Assembly: GCA_963576475.1 (NCBI GenBank)
Contig: OY754973.1
Span: forward strand, 11,637,253-11,701,252
DNA: 64,000 nt
DNA from: Molanna angustata
Taxonomy: Eukaryota; Arthropoda; Insecta; Trichoptera; Molannidae
Direction: 5' to 3'
Each line of letters opens with the position of its first letter. The first letter of the stretch is position 1. The notes beneath the pieces were generated by a model, which worked only from the letters and a program-made list of their open reading frames with translations, searched no databases and was not told the DNA's origin. The translations under genes were made by a program, and so were the position numbers. Shown here piece by piece: positions 1 to 9,813 of this stretch.

Positions 1-385
1 TTAGTTACACAGGCTGCCATTAACTTGAATATTTTCACAATTCTACAAATCGATGCATAATAATTCTTATTGACTCCTCCATTCCATATCGTCTAGTCTA
101 CATATAGGCACTGTTTCGTTCCAAGTATATTTTTCCATCCCTTCAGTCTTATCTAATTAACTACCAATAACGATTTATTGACGTCGTTTTGTTTCTCGGC
201 AACTGAAGAAAATATTTCTTCTCTGTGTTTTTTTTTTCCCTCGCCTAATTGCTACGTTTAACGATTAAACAAGGTATTTTAGACATGGATATCCATTTAT
301 CTCACTTAAACGAATCCATAGTTGACAAGGACATTTTATTTCCACTTTGTTAAGTAATTTTCAATTTGTCTTTGTTTATATTTAG

Positions 386-572
386 AACAACAATAACAGC
401 AGACACGAAAGGTTTTAGATCAGATATAATCAGAGAGTTGTTTTGTCAGCTAATAAAATTTTTGATAACGAAACTAACATGCAAAGATAATGTGGTGACT
501 TTTAGTTTCACAGCATCCTACCAAGCAGTAGCGGAATTGCTTATAGAAGCCGAAAATCTTGGCTTGCCTTAA
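386..572 (+). CDS. Probable terminal coding exon of an unidentified gene
   Basis: A pyrimidine-rich tract ending in an AG at 384-385 is followed by an open frame ending at TAA 570-572, about 61 codons. The encoded peptide starts around TTITADTKGFRSD and ends AELLIEAENLGLP. It has mixed charged and hydrophobic composition with helical periodicity, and its codon use looks more gene-like than the AT-rich surroundings. No ATG begins it, so it should be an exon spliced from further 5', outside the window. No repeat in the window resembles it. The first canonical AATAAA downstream is at 845-850, which would give a 3' UTR of about 280 bases. I do not recognise the family. It could also be a chance open frame next to a chance AG; the splice-site context is the main support. 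Confidence 0.42.
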
Positions 573-844
573 TTCAAGACCTAATATTTTTTTATTGTTT
601 TATTGCAACCATACTACAAGATTGGAAATTGAAACGTATTTATACAATGCTTTACAGGGTCACAAATGTTGATAGTATTTTTGGCATATTATGATTTAAA
701 AAAATATTCATCATAGCCACAAATTAGGAACAACGATGCTAAAAAACCTTAAATTTTTGATATTCTCAATGAATTCGGGGTTTGCGTATTCCGAAGGTTC
801 TAGGCACACTCCTGCTGCCAAGCCGCAGTGTTGCAACTGTAATC

Positions 845-850
845 AATAAA
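845..850 (+). promoter_or_regulatory. Candidate polyadenylation signal AATAAA
   Basis: This is the first canonical AATAAA downstream of the candidate terminal exon that ends at 572. The hexamer is frequent by chance in DNA this AT-rich, so support is weak. Confidence 0.25.
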
Positions 851-1131
851 AGTCGTCCGTATCTATTAGGTACCTATTCTTATAATTTATTCATACTGCC
901 TGAGTTTGTGTATTTAAGACCCTTGTTTATGTCTTTGACCTTGAGCATACGATTTAACACAAATATGCACACTTATTCATTGTAAGTTTTAATTATATAT
1001 TCATTTTATTTTACATTGTTATTATAATTTGTAAACTATGGAAAATATTATTTAAGGTTACATATAATATGTAGTTGTTTTATAAAAAACATAAAAACTC
1101 AAATTTAATTTGCTACTCTAAAACTAATTTT

Positions 1132-1302
1132 ATGTCCTATTCTGATTCGTCTAAATTTATCAGTCTGAATTTTAGTATACGAAAAATGTCAAAAAATTGA
1201 CTGCATCTATACGGGAATCATTACTTCACACTACGTGGATAAAATCCTTTTATCCACGGTCGCCCTTTGTATTAGACGTTTTCGTATTCTGAAACGAATC
1301 AA
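1132..1302 (+). mobile_element. Short non-autonomous DNA element, TGTCCTATTC family, copy 1
   Basis: About 170 bases are homologous to 45369-45546 in the same orientation. The left terminus TGTCCTATTCTGATTCGT is preserved here. The matching inverted right terminus, ACGAATCGGAATAGGACA, is preserved in the other copy. Together they define a MITE of roughly 180-200 bp with about 18 bp terminal inverted repeats. A short internal hairpin (GTGGATAAAA / TTTTATCCAC) lies at 1234-1257. The transposase superfamily is not determined. Confidence 0.55.
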
Positions 1303-1641
1303 TTTCAAAGGTACGGTCTACAAAAAACAAAAAAAAAACGAAAATTACCAAACAAGTGTAAAATAACATAAAAGAAAACTGAATAAGGATACAAAAATAA
1401 AATAATACATTCAATATTATTTAAGCAAATAAATAGATGCACACAAACAAGGATGTTTAGGAGAGGACAATGGATAGTAATGGAAAAATTAGGAAAAAAT
1501 CAATTATCCAGAAAGCCTCAATACATTCCTTATTATTCCCGATGAGCAAAACATGTCAAGATCTGCGAATTTTGCATCAAACTGATATATAAATAAATAA
1601 ATCATTTCATCAAAAATAACGGAAATAAATCGTTTCTTTCG

Positions 1642-1912
1642 AACTTTCAAAAATTGAATTGAAAGGGATCTCATTAAATAGGCATAATTGGTGAACGTTG
1701 CGTTAGCGGATAAAGTGATCACGTAAACCAGCCGATGACAGGTCGTAAGCCCTGTAGGTGCCTTGATTTCCCGGTTCTCCTACAGTAAATATTCTAACTT
1801 CGTCTCTATTGAGATAATTAAAAATCTGTTAAAAAATATCTTTGACTCCCGACAGGGAAAACAATCCAATGTTTGCGCATATGCAATAATAAAAATATTC
1901 GAATAAATCATT
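1642..1912 (-). mobile_element. Foldback repeat family A, copy 1
   Basis: This copy shares several blocks with other sites in the window: CTTTCAAAAATTG; AACCAGCCGATGACAGGTCG; GTAAGCCCTGTAGGTGCC; a TTCGTCTCTATTGAGAT end; and a tail with CTCCCGACAGGGAAAACA and TTTGCGCATATGCAATAA. Related copies are at 17484-17536, 26834-27010, 42247-42451, 50222-50540 and 56253-56605. No ORF is present. The 42 kb copy is a near-complete inverted repeat, suggesting the family can exist as a foldback form. Confidence 0.6.
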
Positions 1913-2155
1913 TAATTTAACTTAATACCTTCTAATGTATGAAACAGGAACAAATATTGTATATCACCAAATCTATGATATGTATATAATATTTACTCTC
2001 ATTCCATTGCAGTAACAATCGACTTCATAGGCCTTGTAGTTTTTTAGTTATTTACAATAAAAAAAAAGTTGTATAAAAACTAATTTTACAGGCAAAGTAT
2101 TTGACTGATTCAAATTTCAATAAACTCATATTATGAAGATGTAAAATAAACTGTT

Positions 2156-2344
2156 CAGGGGGGGCACGTCTGGTCCAACCGGCGAAATCAAAACCCTCGT
2201 GACTACCCATATCATGGATATAATTATCAATTGGAGTTCAATGACATCTAAAGATATTATAGAACTCCATATAATAATTATATCAATAATTTGGGTAGTT
2301 GTGAGGGTTTCGATTTCTCCGGTTGGACCAGACTTGCTCCCCTG
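2156..2344. mobile_element. Palindromic MITE family B, copy 1
   Basis: About 189 bp is nearly self-complementary over its whole length. It opens CAGGGGGGGCACGTCTGG and closes GGACCAGACTTGCTCCCCTG. The arms contain GGCGAAATCAAAACCCTCG and CCCATATCATGGATATAATT with inverted partners. Other copies are at 2991-3178, 8160-8285, 25594-25780 and 61920-62107. No coding capacity is present. Confidence 0.75.
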
Positions 2345-2990
2345 ACGTATCTTTAGAAGGTTCCGGGGAAAAGATTTTCAAAATTTACTATTGAGTCTAC
2401 GTACTTCGTATGTGTATTGTGTCTGAAAAGTGTTATTGTTAAGGTAAAATCATTTCATAACAATTATTCATACAATAAAATGATTAAATAAATATTTCAA
2501 TCAAAACAAACCAATATTAAATTGAATAGCAACATACATGGTTTGAGTATCAGATCAAAATATATTTTCTGGGATCATGTACCTACCGAGAACAAATAAT
2601 GGAAAAAAATGTTTTTTTACATGGCTCCGAAAATATTTAATGAACTGCCAAAAGATTTGAAAAACCTACATAATTGTCTGTTGTTTAACAAATAAACAAA
2701 TTTGTATATAATGAAAAAGCGTAAATAAATGTGTAAATAATTGTGTGATTTGAATAATATGTGTATACTCAAATATACTATCTTACTCATTGTTTTTTTA
2801 TTGTTTAGACTATAAATTGTTATTATTCATTATAAGTCATGACCTACTAGGAGTTTGCTGTCTGGGTCTTAATAATGATAAATAATAAATTTGTTACAGA
2901 ATAATACAGAATAATAATTAAATAAAATAACTTTGGCAAAATTAACAAAGACGCTCGCGGATATCCGCAAGGGTTCATACAGGACAGTTC

Positions 2991-3178
2991 CAGGGGGGCA
3001 AGTCTGGTTCGACCGGCGAAATCAAAACCCCAGTGATTACCCATATCATGGATATAATTATCGTATGGAGTTCTATGACATCTAAAGATATTGTAGAACT
3101 CCATATGATAATTATATCCATGATATGGGTAAACAAGGAGGGTTTTCATTTCGACGGTCAACCAGACTTGCCCCCCTG
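2991..3178. mobile_element. Palindromic MITE family B, copy 2
   Basis: This full-length copy has symmetrical ends, CAGGGGGGCAAGTCTGG at the left and CCAGACTTGCCCCCCTG at the right. It lies only about 650 bp from copy 1. The immediate flanks carry TTC on both sides, but this is too short to accept as a target duplication. The whole element could fold into one long hairpin. Confidence 0.75.
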
Positions 3179-3430
3179 TTCTACTTTCCGCAATCGTCTC
3201 TGACTTTTGAAGACAAGAATATAGAATCTTGGACGAATCATCCAAGAATCACAACATGTGAGTGCACTGTACCTTACTTAATCGATACCAAAACAAATTC
3301 CTTTCATTTTTATTATTCTTTATATCCGTTTGTAACTAACGAAAAGGAAAACCATCGGTAGCCATTTAATTGCTGCAACTGTATAAATAATTCCACTATT
3401 AATTTTCTTTTTATTTTTTCTATATCGAAA

Positions 3431-3657
3431 AAGAAGAATTAGACTATAAGAAATAGTTTGCATAAAAACTCACCAAAGGTCTACACATAAAAAAAGAAGA
3501 AGAATTAGACTATAGGAAATAGCTTGATTAAGAATTGACCGAAAGGTCTTCATAAAAGAAGAAGAATTAGACTATAGGAAATATTTTGTTACATAATTGA
3601 CTCCAAGGTCTACATTAAAGAAGAAGAATTAGACTATAGGATATAGTTTGAGCACAA
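3431..3657 (+). repeat. Tandem repeat, ~60-65 bp unit, about 3.5 units
   Basis: Each unit carries AAGAAGAAGAATTAGACTAT, then AGGAAATAGTTTG, then a variable stretch ending AAAGGTCTACAT. The same unit, reverse-complemented, makes up the longer array at 33660-34200, about 30 kb away. No coding potential. Confidence 0.8.
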
Positions 3658-3769
3658 ATAAACTGGAATCACCGATTTACCACACCATTCCCTGGATATG
3701 TCTTTTGTTGCTCAATAGTCCATTAAGTGAGTCGCGTTATTTATTTATCTTTTTGTTCATAGTATTATC

Positions 3770-3850
3770 AAATATATTGCACATTGAAGGGTTTATTGCC
3801 ATTAGGGAATATCTTCTAACCAGTTATATTACAATGTATGACAAAATTTT
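3770..3850 (-). mobile_element. Possible LINE 3' end fragment
   Basis: The stretch GGGTTTATTGCCATTAGGGA followed by TCTTCTAACCAG resembles the LINE-tail motif at 4560-4600 and 17120-17150 (GGCGGGCTTATTGCCTAATG, then CTTCCAACCA). Only the 3' UTR motif is seen and no reading frame is associated. Confidence 0.35.
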
Positions 3851-4506
3851 GTATGTACATCAACATAAGAAAGCAAAAAAATAACAACTATATTACACTA
3901 AGATGACAGTTAAAACAATAAAATACTTCATAGAAAAGAAAATGACAGGGAAATGACATGGAGAGGAAATTGAGATCAGGTGTTTTGGGATAAATATGCC
4001 TTTTTTAGTTTATCTTTCTTTAAATTTTCTGTAAATGATACGTTTCGTCGATTTATATTTCAATATTCATGTTTGGTTGAATTTTATTGTTTGATTTTGT
4101 ATGCTTCTATAATACCTACCTGCCATGCAATTACAATTAGCTTATAGTATTGTCTGGCATATGCTGTGTAATTATTAATTACTTCATCAAGTTAAATTGC
4201 TTAATTACATTCCAGTCGATCCGCTATGTGTACAATCAGAATACCAGCGTCCGAATAACTTGGTTGAAATCAACCACCGGTTGCTGTCGATATAACATTT
4301 CAGACTACCCTTACACTGACCTATGCTACATATTACAACCACATTGTCTGAAATTACAGAGAGAGACGCATTGTGATTTGGAAAAAAATCTGAGATTTAG
4401 AGCTTATATTTTTGCTATGTATTTTATTGCATGTGTAAAGATCCAAATTTGTTTACTCGTAATCAAAATGTTTTTTTGCGTACAGTCGGACCGTGGAGTT
4501 GAAATT

Positions 4507-5420
4507 GCAAAGTTTATTTATTTATTTATTTGAATCTTCTTGTACATACAATTTGTACACTGGCGGGCTTATTGCCTAATGGCAATTTCTTCCAACCAAC
4601 CAGAGTTAATGTTAAGTATACAAAACAATGTGTACTATGGCAATCAGTTACATAATCACATTACAAAATAAATAAATAAATACAGCAGAATAAAGTAAAA
4701 AAACAAATAAGATAGCATAAAAGAACAATTCAAAGCAATGATAGGAAAACTAAAGGATAAGGAAAGGAAGAGGAGAGGAAGATGTAATCATGTGTTGTCA
4801 GATAAATATTTTTGCTTTAGCCTTTTCTTGAAGATGTTTAATGAGTTAGACGACGTAAAATCAGAACTTAGGCTATTCCATAGCCTAGCCGAATGTACTT
4901 CAAATGAAGAGCTTAAAAAATCAGAACTATGAATAGGGAAAGATAGTAAAGCACGTTCAGCAGATCGAAGTGGACGCCCGTGGCTTGAAAGATAAGTGAA
5001 TTTATCCTTGAGATACTGAGGTAAATTTGGATTAAAAAGGACATTGTATAGTAATGACAAGATATGTATATTACGTCGTTATCGTATCTTGGGCCAATGA
5101 AGAAGATTACGGTGATGAGAAATATGATCAATTTTTTTTAGTCCAAAGATAAAACGGATGCAAACATTTTGAAGGCGTTCAAGTTTGTTGAGATGTTCCT
5201 CGTTTGCATCCAAGTAGCTAACATCAGCATAGCCAAGCAACGGTAGGAGAAGTGATTGAGCTAAGGTTATTTTACAATGAAGTGGAAGGAAATTCTTGAG
5301 TTTATTAAGTGAGTGTATGGCAAAGTAAGTGGATTTGCTGACATGTGATATCTGTTCATGCCAAGATAAGTTATTATCAATGTAGAACCCAAGGTCTTGG
5401 GTTGACCTTGTTTAGTTACT
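4507..5420 (-). pseudogene. 5'-truncated CR1/Jockey-like LINE (reverse transcriptase C-terminus)
   Basis: Read on the minus strand, this encodes the C-terminal end of a LINE reverse transcriptase. It begins near DLGFYIDNNLSWHEQ, continues through LNKLERLQNVCIRFIFGLKK and LLHWPKIR, and after one in-frame stop reaches YNVLFNPNLPQYLKDKF and ARLWNSLSSDFTSSNSL. The frame ends near 4788. A 3' UTR follows with GCCATTAGGCAATAAGCCCG (plus-strand complement at 4563-4582), then a TAAA-type tail at about 4507-4530. The stop codon and the missing polymerase and endonuclease domains make it a dead 5'-truncated copy. LWNSLP-like motifs near the C-terminus are typical of the CR1/Jockey group; the exact clade is not resolved. 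Confidence 0.75.
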
Positions 5421-5892
5421 AATTAAAAAAAATTGGTTGAAATATCTAAAGTCAAACGGTTTAGTAATTGTGGACGCCGTTCATCGAAATCGTGTCAGGC
5501 GCATGCAGTGGGGCAGTATATAGATATTTTGTAAATGAACTGTTCCCCATGTCAAGCATGTCAGACGGGATTTGACAAAGGTGCGGTACTAACCTTAATC
5601 TTGTCCTGTTGATGATGCTGCTTCTCTCGTAAATAACATTGAACAAATAAGTAGGTAACAATAATTTGAAACACGATGATGATGTTGAAAACAAGTATTT
5701 GAGCGACGGGCGGGATGAAATTTCAGCGACGAAACGAGACTATGTATTTTGAGTGACGTTTTCCATCGGGTCTCCCGTTTTACAGTTTTGACCGCTACTT
5801 GAAAGTAAGCAGTTGCAGAAAGATTTTGGCGGGAATTCAAAGGTATTTTAACTCAACCATCATTCGATACTAAACACTAATCCTTTTTTTAG

Positions 5893-5994
5893 TGTGCGTG
5901 GGGCGAAACATGAAGTCCTCCAATTGTTGCTAATGGCCAAGATTGGCCTGACGGAAGATACACGTCTTGGCAGCGTAACATCTAACCATGGGAA
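5893..5994 (+). CDS. Candidate internal exon of an unidentified gene
   Basis: An AG after CCTTTTTTT (5883-5892) and a strong donor GTGAGT at 5995-6000 bracket 102 bases. One frame is open throughout and encodes VRGAKHEVLQLLLMAKIGLT, then EDTRLGSVTSNHGK; the other two forward frames are less plausible. The segment is clearly GC-richer than its surroundings. A possible upstream donor (AAG|GTATTT at about 5842) would leave only a 50-base intron, and the frame upstream of it soon meets a stop, so I do not claim that exon. The family is not recognised. The exon does not overlap any repeat seen in the window. It could be single-copy coding DNA or an old pseudogene. Confidence 0.42.
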
Positions 5995-7715
5995 GTGAGT
6001 AAGAGTTCTCTTTAATGGTGCAGGACCGGGAGCCCTTCGCTCAAATGATTGTCAACTTCGAGGAAACCCGATATGGCATATTCAGAAGAAGATTTTTTTT
6101 ATTGGTTCCATGAGCTCAGTTTTGATTTCGCAATTTTTACGAATCGTTTTTTTGCATAAATTTTTTTACGAGTAGAGAAAAGGGGCTATGTTATTTTGTT
6201 ATTGATGTTACATATTGTTACTTGTATAGTACTTTGGAAATTATTTGTTGTCTGTACGGTCAAATTACAAATTATAGTCAAATTAAGATTCATCAAATTT
6301 AAATTGATATAATAGCTTTGAGCTGATATGTTTTCCATAGACAATGGTGAACATATTTTCTTGGTTTTTATCTGTCAAAACATTCAAAACACTCTCAGGT
6401 TAAATTTTCACCCAGTGACAGACTAGTATTTGCCAAAGCCCACATGTTTTATTTTATTCTTATTCTCAAATTATTTCAAGAGGCAGGAAATTACAAATTA
6501 ATTGTAATTTATGCCTTTTTGTTTTTCCATACACTTTCGAATCTAAATAAGGTAGGTATATCTATATAGTAGTCAATAAGCACGATGAACAAACCATCAG
6601 CTCTGAAAATAGTTTGAAAAATTTGCATTGGTTCGTATATCCTCGATCTCTCTAGAACATTTTTGCTTTGTGTTCATTGAAATCAAATTTATAGTATTTA
6701 TTTAATTTCATTTGAATAGCAATCAAATTATTCCAAACGAATAATTTGAAGGTATATTGGAGAAGGCTGCGTGACCTTGGGGCGAAGTGCTACGATCGTA
6801 TCGTCACATAACGATAGAAGAACAAATTATGAACAATATGGTGCGATAGCATTTTCTCGTGTCTTCGGGGTCGATGTTATTGTCTGTGTGTCCTCCCCTT
6901 TAAGGGTTTTGGGATATTTATGTTTCAGTTGCATGTCGGAGAATGTCTGTGAATTCACAACGGTTCAGCTCGAGATAACACTAAGCAGCCAGCATAAAAT
7001 TCGAAGTTTACTGTGAGGGGAAACAGTCGGCGGCGGGAGCATTACATGTATTATATCACTCGATCTGAATCATAGCATTGTGTTTCCACTCTCTGCCGAA
7101 ACTAAGAAGTACATTAAATTTATACAAACACATTACAAGACTTGCTTCAATACGATGTACCCCGTCATTTACTTATTAAAACATTATACTTGAATTCGGT
7201 TGCATTGTAATAAGGGTTGATCCAAGTCTACATAAACAATTCACTACATTATTTTAATTGATATCAGTTTTTTGTCAAAGACTGTATTTGACATGACATT
7301 CCTGCACAAAATAGTTTACAGTGTTACTGGCGCCGATGAACTTCTTGCCAATATTACTTTCAAAATACCGACGAGACACACTAGAAAAAAAATACATTCA
7401 GTCTCCCCATCTGTGGCACAAATTATGCACAGCATTTTTTCATATACAGAGCATGCAGATATTATGACTCTTTCTTCCATGACATTGATCTCTTTAATTT
7501 ATCTCATAGATGATTAAAACTATGCATATTGGCCACGTTGGCTTAATTCTCAGAGTGATCTCACGCAAGCTTCCCGTTACCCCCATTTCCTTCCAAATTC
7601 CTTCTACAGCAAAAAACACTACGTAATTGAGGATGTTTCTTTTTCAATTCATGCTTTAACCAGTAATATTCATCAAACATTTTTGGCTTGTTTGTTGTAT
7701 AACTGCATTCATTCC

Positions 7716-7990
7716 ATTCATTCATACCATCATGGCATATCCCACAATGTGGGGTAACCAGCGAAAGGTGTGCGGGTGTGCATTGCCTTATAAAAGGGAG
7801 CACAACATATCTGTGTATACCCACACACCAGTATCGTCTCACCTAAAAAGGCACTATTTTCAGAATGGGTGGTGAACCTCATTGCTGAACTATGTGAGAT
7901 GTTATTGTTGCCTGTTGTATTTTCGATTACCCGGCTCTTACGGGACACTCGAAAACAATAATAGAAAAGTGTGGAAGCACTATTCTGTAT
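7716..7990 (-). mobile_element. (GAAT)n-tailed retroposon, copy 1
   Basis: On the minus strand about 250 bp is nearly identical to 48886-49165. Both share an open peptide ending AGYPTLWDMP followed by a GAAT-repeat tail. The position of the final stop just before a tetranucleotide tail parallels the RTE copies in this window, which end in RDMA. It could be the extreme 3' end of an RTE-like LINE or a SINE that borrowed such an end. The start of homology, near AGAATAGTGCTT, is shared by both copies, which favours a discrete short element. Confidence 0.6.
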
Positions 7991-8159
7991 AACTGCGTGC
8001 TTTTCATTTGTACTAAATTGACTGTATGTTCGTCCGGTCGTCCTGGATTCAGGAAAAAATATATATGTAGACCAAATCATTTGTTTGATTTAAAATACCT
8101 ATTATTATGGAATTCTACATATTCAACACCGTCAGTATTGACAAAATAAAAAAAAAGAC

Positions 8160-8285
8160 AATTATTATTATGGAGTTCTATAATATCTTTAGATGTCATA
8201 GAACTCCATATGATAATTATATCCATGATATGGGTAATCACGAGGGTTTTGATTTCACCGGTTGGACTATACTTGCCACCCAGAT
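8160..8285. mobile_element. Palindromic MITE family B, copy 3 (left end lost)
   Basis: The centre (ATGGAGTTCTATAATATC, then GATGTCATAGAACTCCAT) and the right arm through GGTTGGACTATACTTGCC are present. The left arm before about 8160 is missing. It is the most decayed of the five copies. Confidence 0.65.
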
Positions 8286-8684
8286 CTAGCACAGGACAGG
8301 CGAGTTTGGCGTGATAGAATCATGAAAACCGATCCTGAGTGAATGGGGAATAAGGGGTGTGAATATTTTATTTAAATTCATATGTTTTTTACACAACGCT
8401 TCATGCTAAATTTGATTTAATAATAAGTTAAAAAAGTTTTGATTCCAACACGTATGTACATAATGAGTATTTTTTTTTAATTTAAGAATCTATACTCTTA
8501 CATAAACATCCACAAAGAATTTATATTAATAGTGGCAATGAAACAAATAAATTATAAAATAATAAATAAATACCAGCTAGAACCCGTTCTGGCTGATATC
8601 CTCATCCCAATACCAATAATAAAAGAGGAATCAACGAACTTTCAAAAAATAAATAAAACATAAATAAATTTATTACTCCTATAG

Positions 8685-8765
8685 TAATAATAATAATAAG
8701 GACAATTTATTAAGCGCCGTTTAATGACAACCGTGGTCACCTCAAGAGCGCTTTCAGTTTGCAAA
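8685..8765 (-). mobile_element. L2/CR1-like LINE 3' UTR fragment
   Basis: On the minus strand, AGCGCTCTTGAGGTGACCAC, then AAACGGCGCTTAATAAATTG, then a TTA repeat match the 3' UTR of the LINE fragment at 17818-18030 (AGCGCCCTTGAGGTGAGGTT, CGGCGCTATAAGAATAATCC, TTA repeat). No coding part is present. Confidence 0.55.
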
Positions 8766-9439
8766 AAAATAAGTTAAAATTAAGTTAAAATTAGTCCTAT
8801 AGCTAACACATTGAAAATAATGGTGAAACATAAAATTTAAAAAAATACGTAGAAATCACAAATTATTCTAGTTATATACACATTACATAATCCAGATGAA
8901 TTTAATTATAAAAAAATAGTCGATTCAATGTAAACTGGCATAATATTTAGTAAACATAATATTATTGATCGGATGAAGGACAATCTGGATACGATTTGCG
9001 GAAAAGATGAGTTTTTAATTTCTTCTTGAATATATTGATATTTTCGGCACATCTTATATCCATTGATGTGCCGAGATTGGTTGACTACCTTCATCGCTGT
9101 CAAGTTGTGTTTGTTTACTTCTGAGTTTATTTTGCTTATTTTGTGTCTTTTATCGTATGAAATCTTTTATTTTTTGCTTTAAGTGATTTGTTGCCGTATC
9201 CTGTTTGTGGTGATGTATTTTTTGTGTATTTTGGGTGTTATTTTTAGGTTTTAAAGTGTTTTGAATGTTTTTTCTCGTGCCTGAAAAATAACATTTTATT
9301 TTTTTTTTGTTTTCTTTTGTGTACTTTATATATATCATTGTGCAGGGAATTTTCCCGTGATTCCAATAATATATAACTTATGTACTTTATTACTATTTTT
9401 TACTATTTTATCGTGATTTCAATTTATTTTTTTTGACAT

Positions 9440-9793
9440 TTCGGTGTGCGTTGCTCGTGTGTTTTATTTTACGTCACTGACTCTAGTGTCATTGAATGTA
9501 GAATTAAATTGTGCACAGAAAAGTTCGCGGAAGATAGTGTCTGCCAACTGCCGTTGATCAGATATTAACGTCTTTCTGCGCTCCCCATACTGGCGCTTAC
9601 GCCCTTTCGGCGTTGAAAAGCATAAATACATAGATACAGGCCGCCCGTCAAAGAGACGCCCCTCACCCCCTTGACTTATCCCGTTCCCGCACCGCATTAC
9701 AATCATTTGTATTTTTATATTATAATATTATTATATTCATAGTTTTTACTCTCTACTAATATTAAGACTTGAGAGATATTTTGATATATTAAG
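9440..9793 (+). promoter_or_regulatory. Putative 5' UTR / internal promoter region of the R1-like element
   Basis: Base composition rises sharply from the T-rich stretch before 9440 to a GC-richer segment (for example CTGCGCTCCCCATACTGGCG). The segment contains no ORF and runs to the start of ORF1. LINEs usually carry an internal promoter in this position; none was identified by motif. Confidence 0.4.
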
Positions 9794-9813
9794 ATGAGCG
9801 AGAAAATGATTAT

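Noticed and set aside
2847..3361. Open frames overlapping the family B MITE at 3 kb
   Set aside because: Both frames read through the palindrome and mirror each other; similar peptides appear at 8107-8289 for the same reason.
4150..4533. 127-codon open frame as a gene
   Set aside because: Cysteine- and aromatic-rich, with no homology motif or initiation context, and its end runs into the LINE tail; most likely random.
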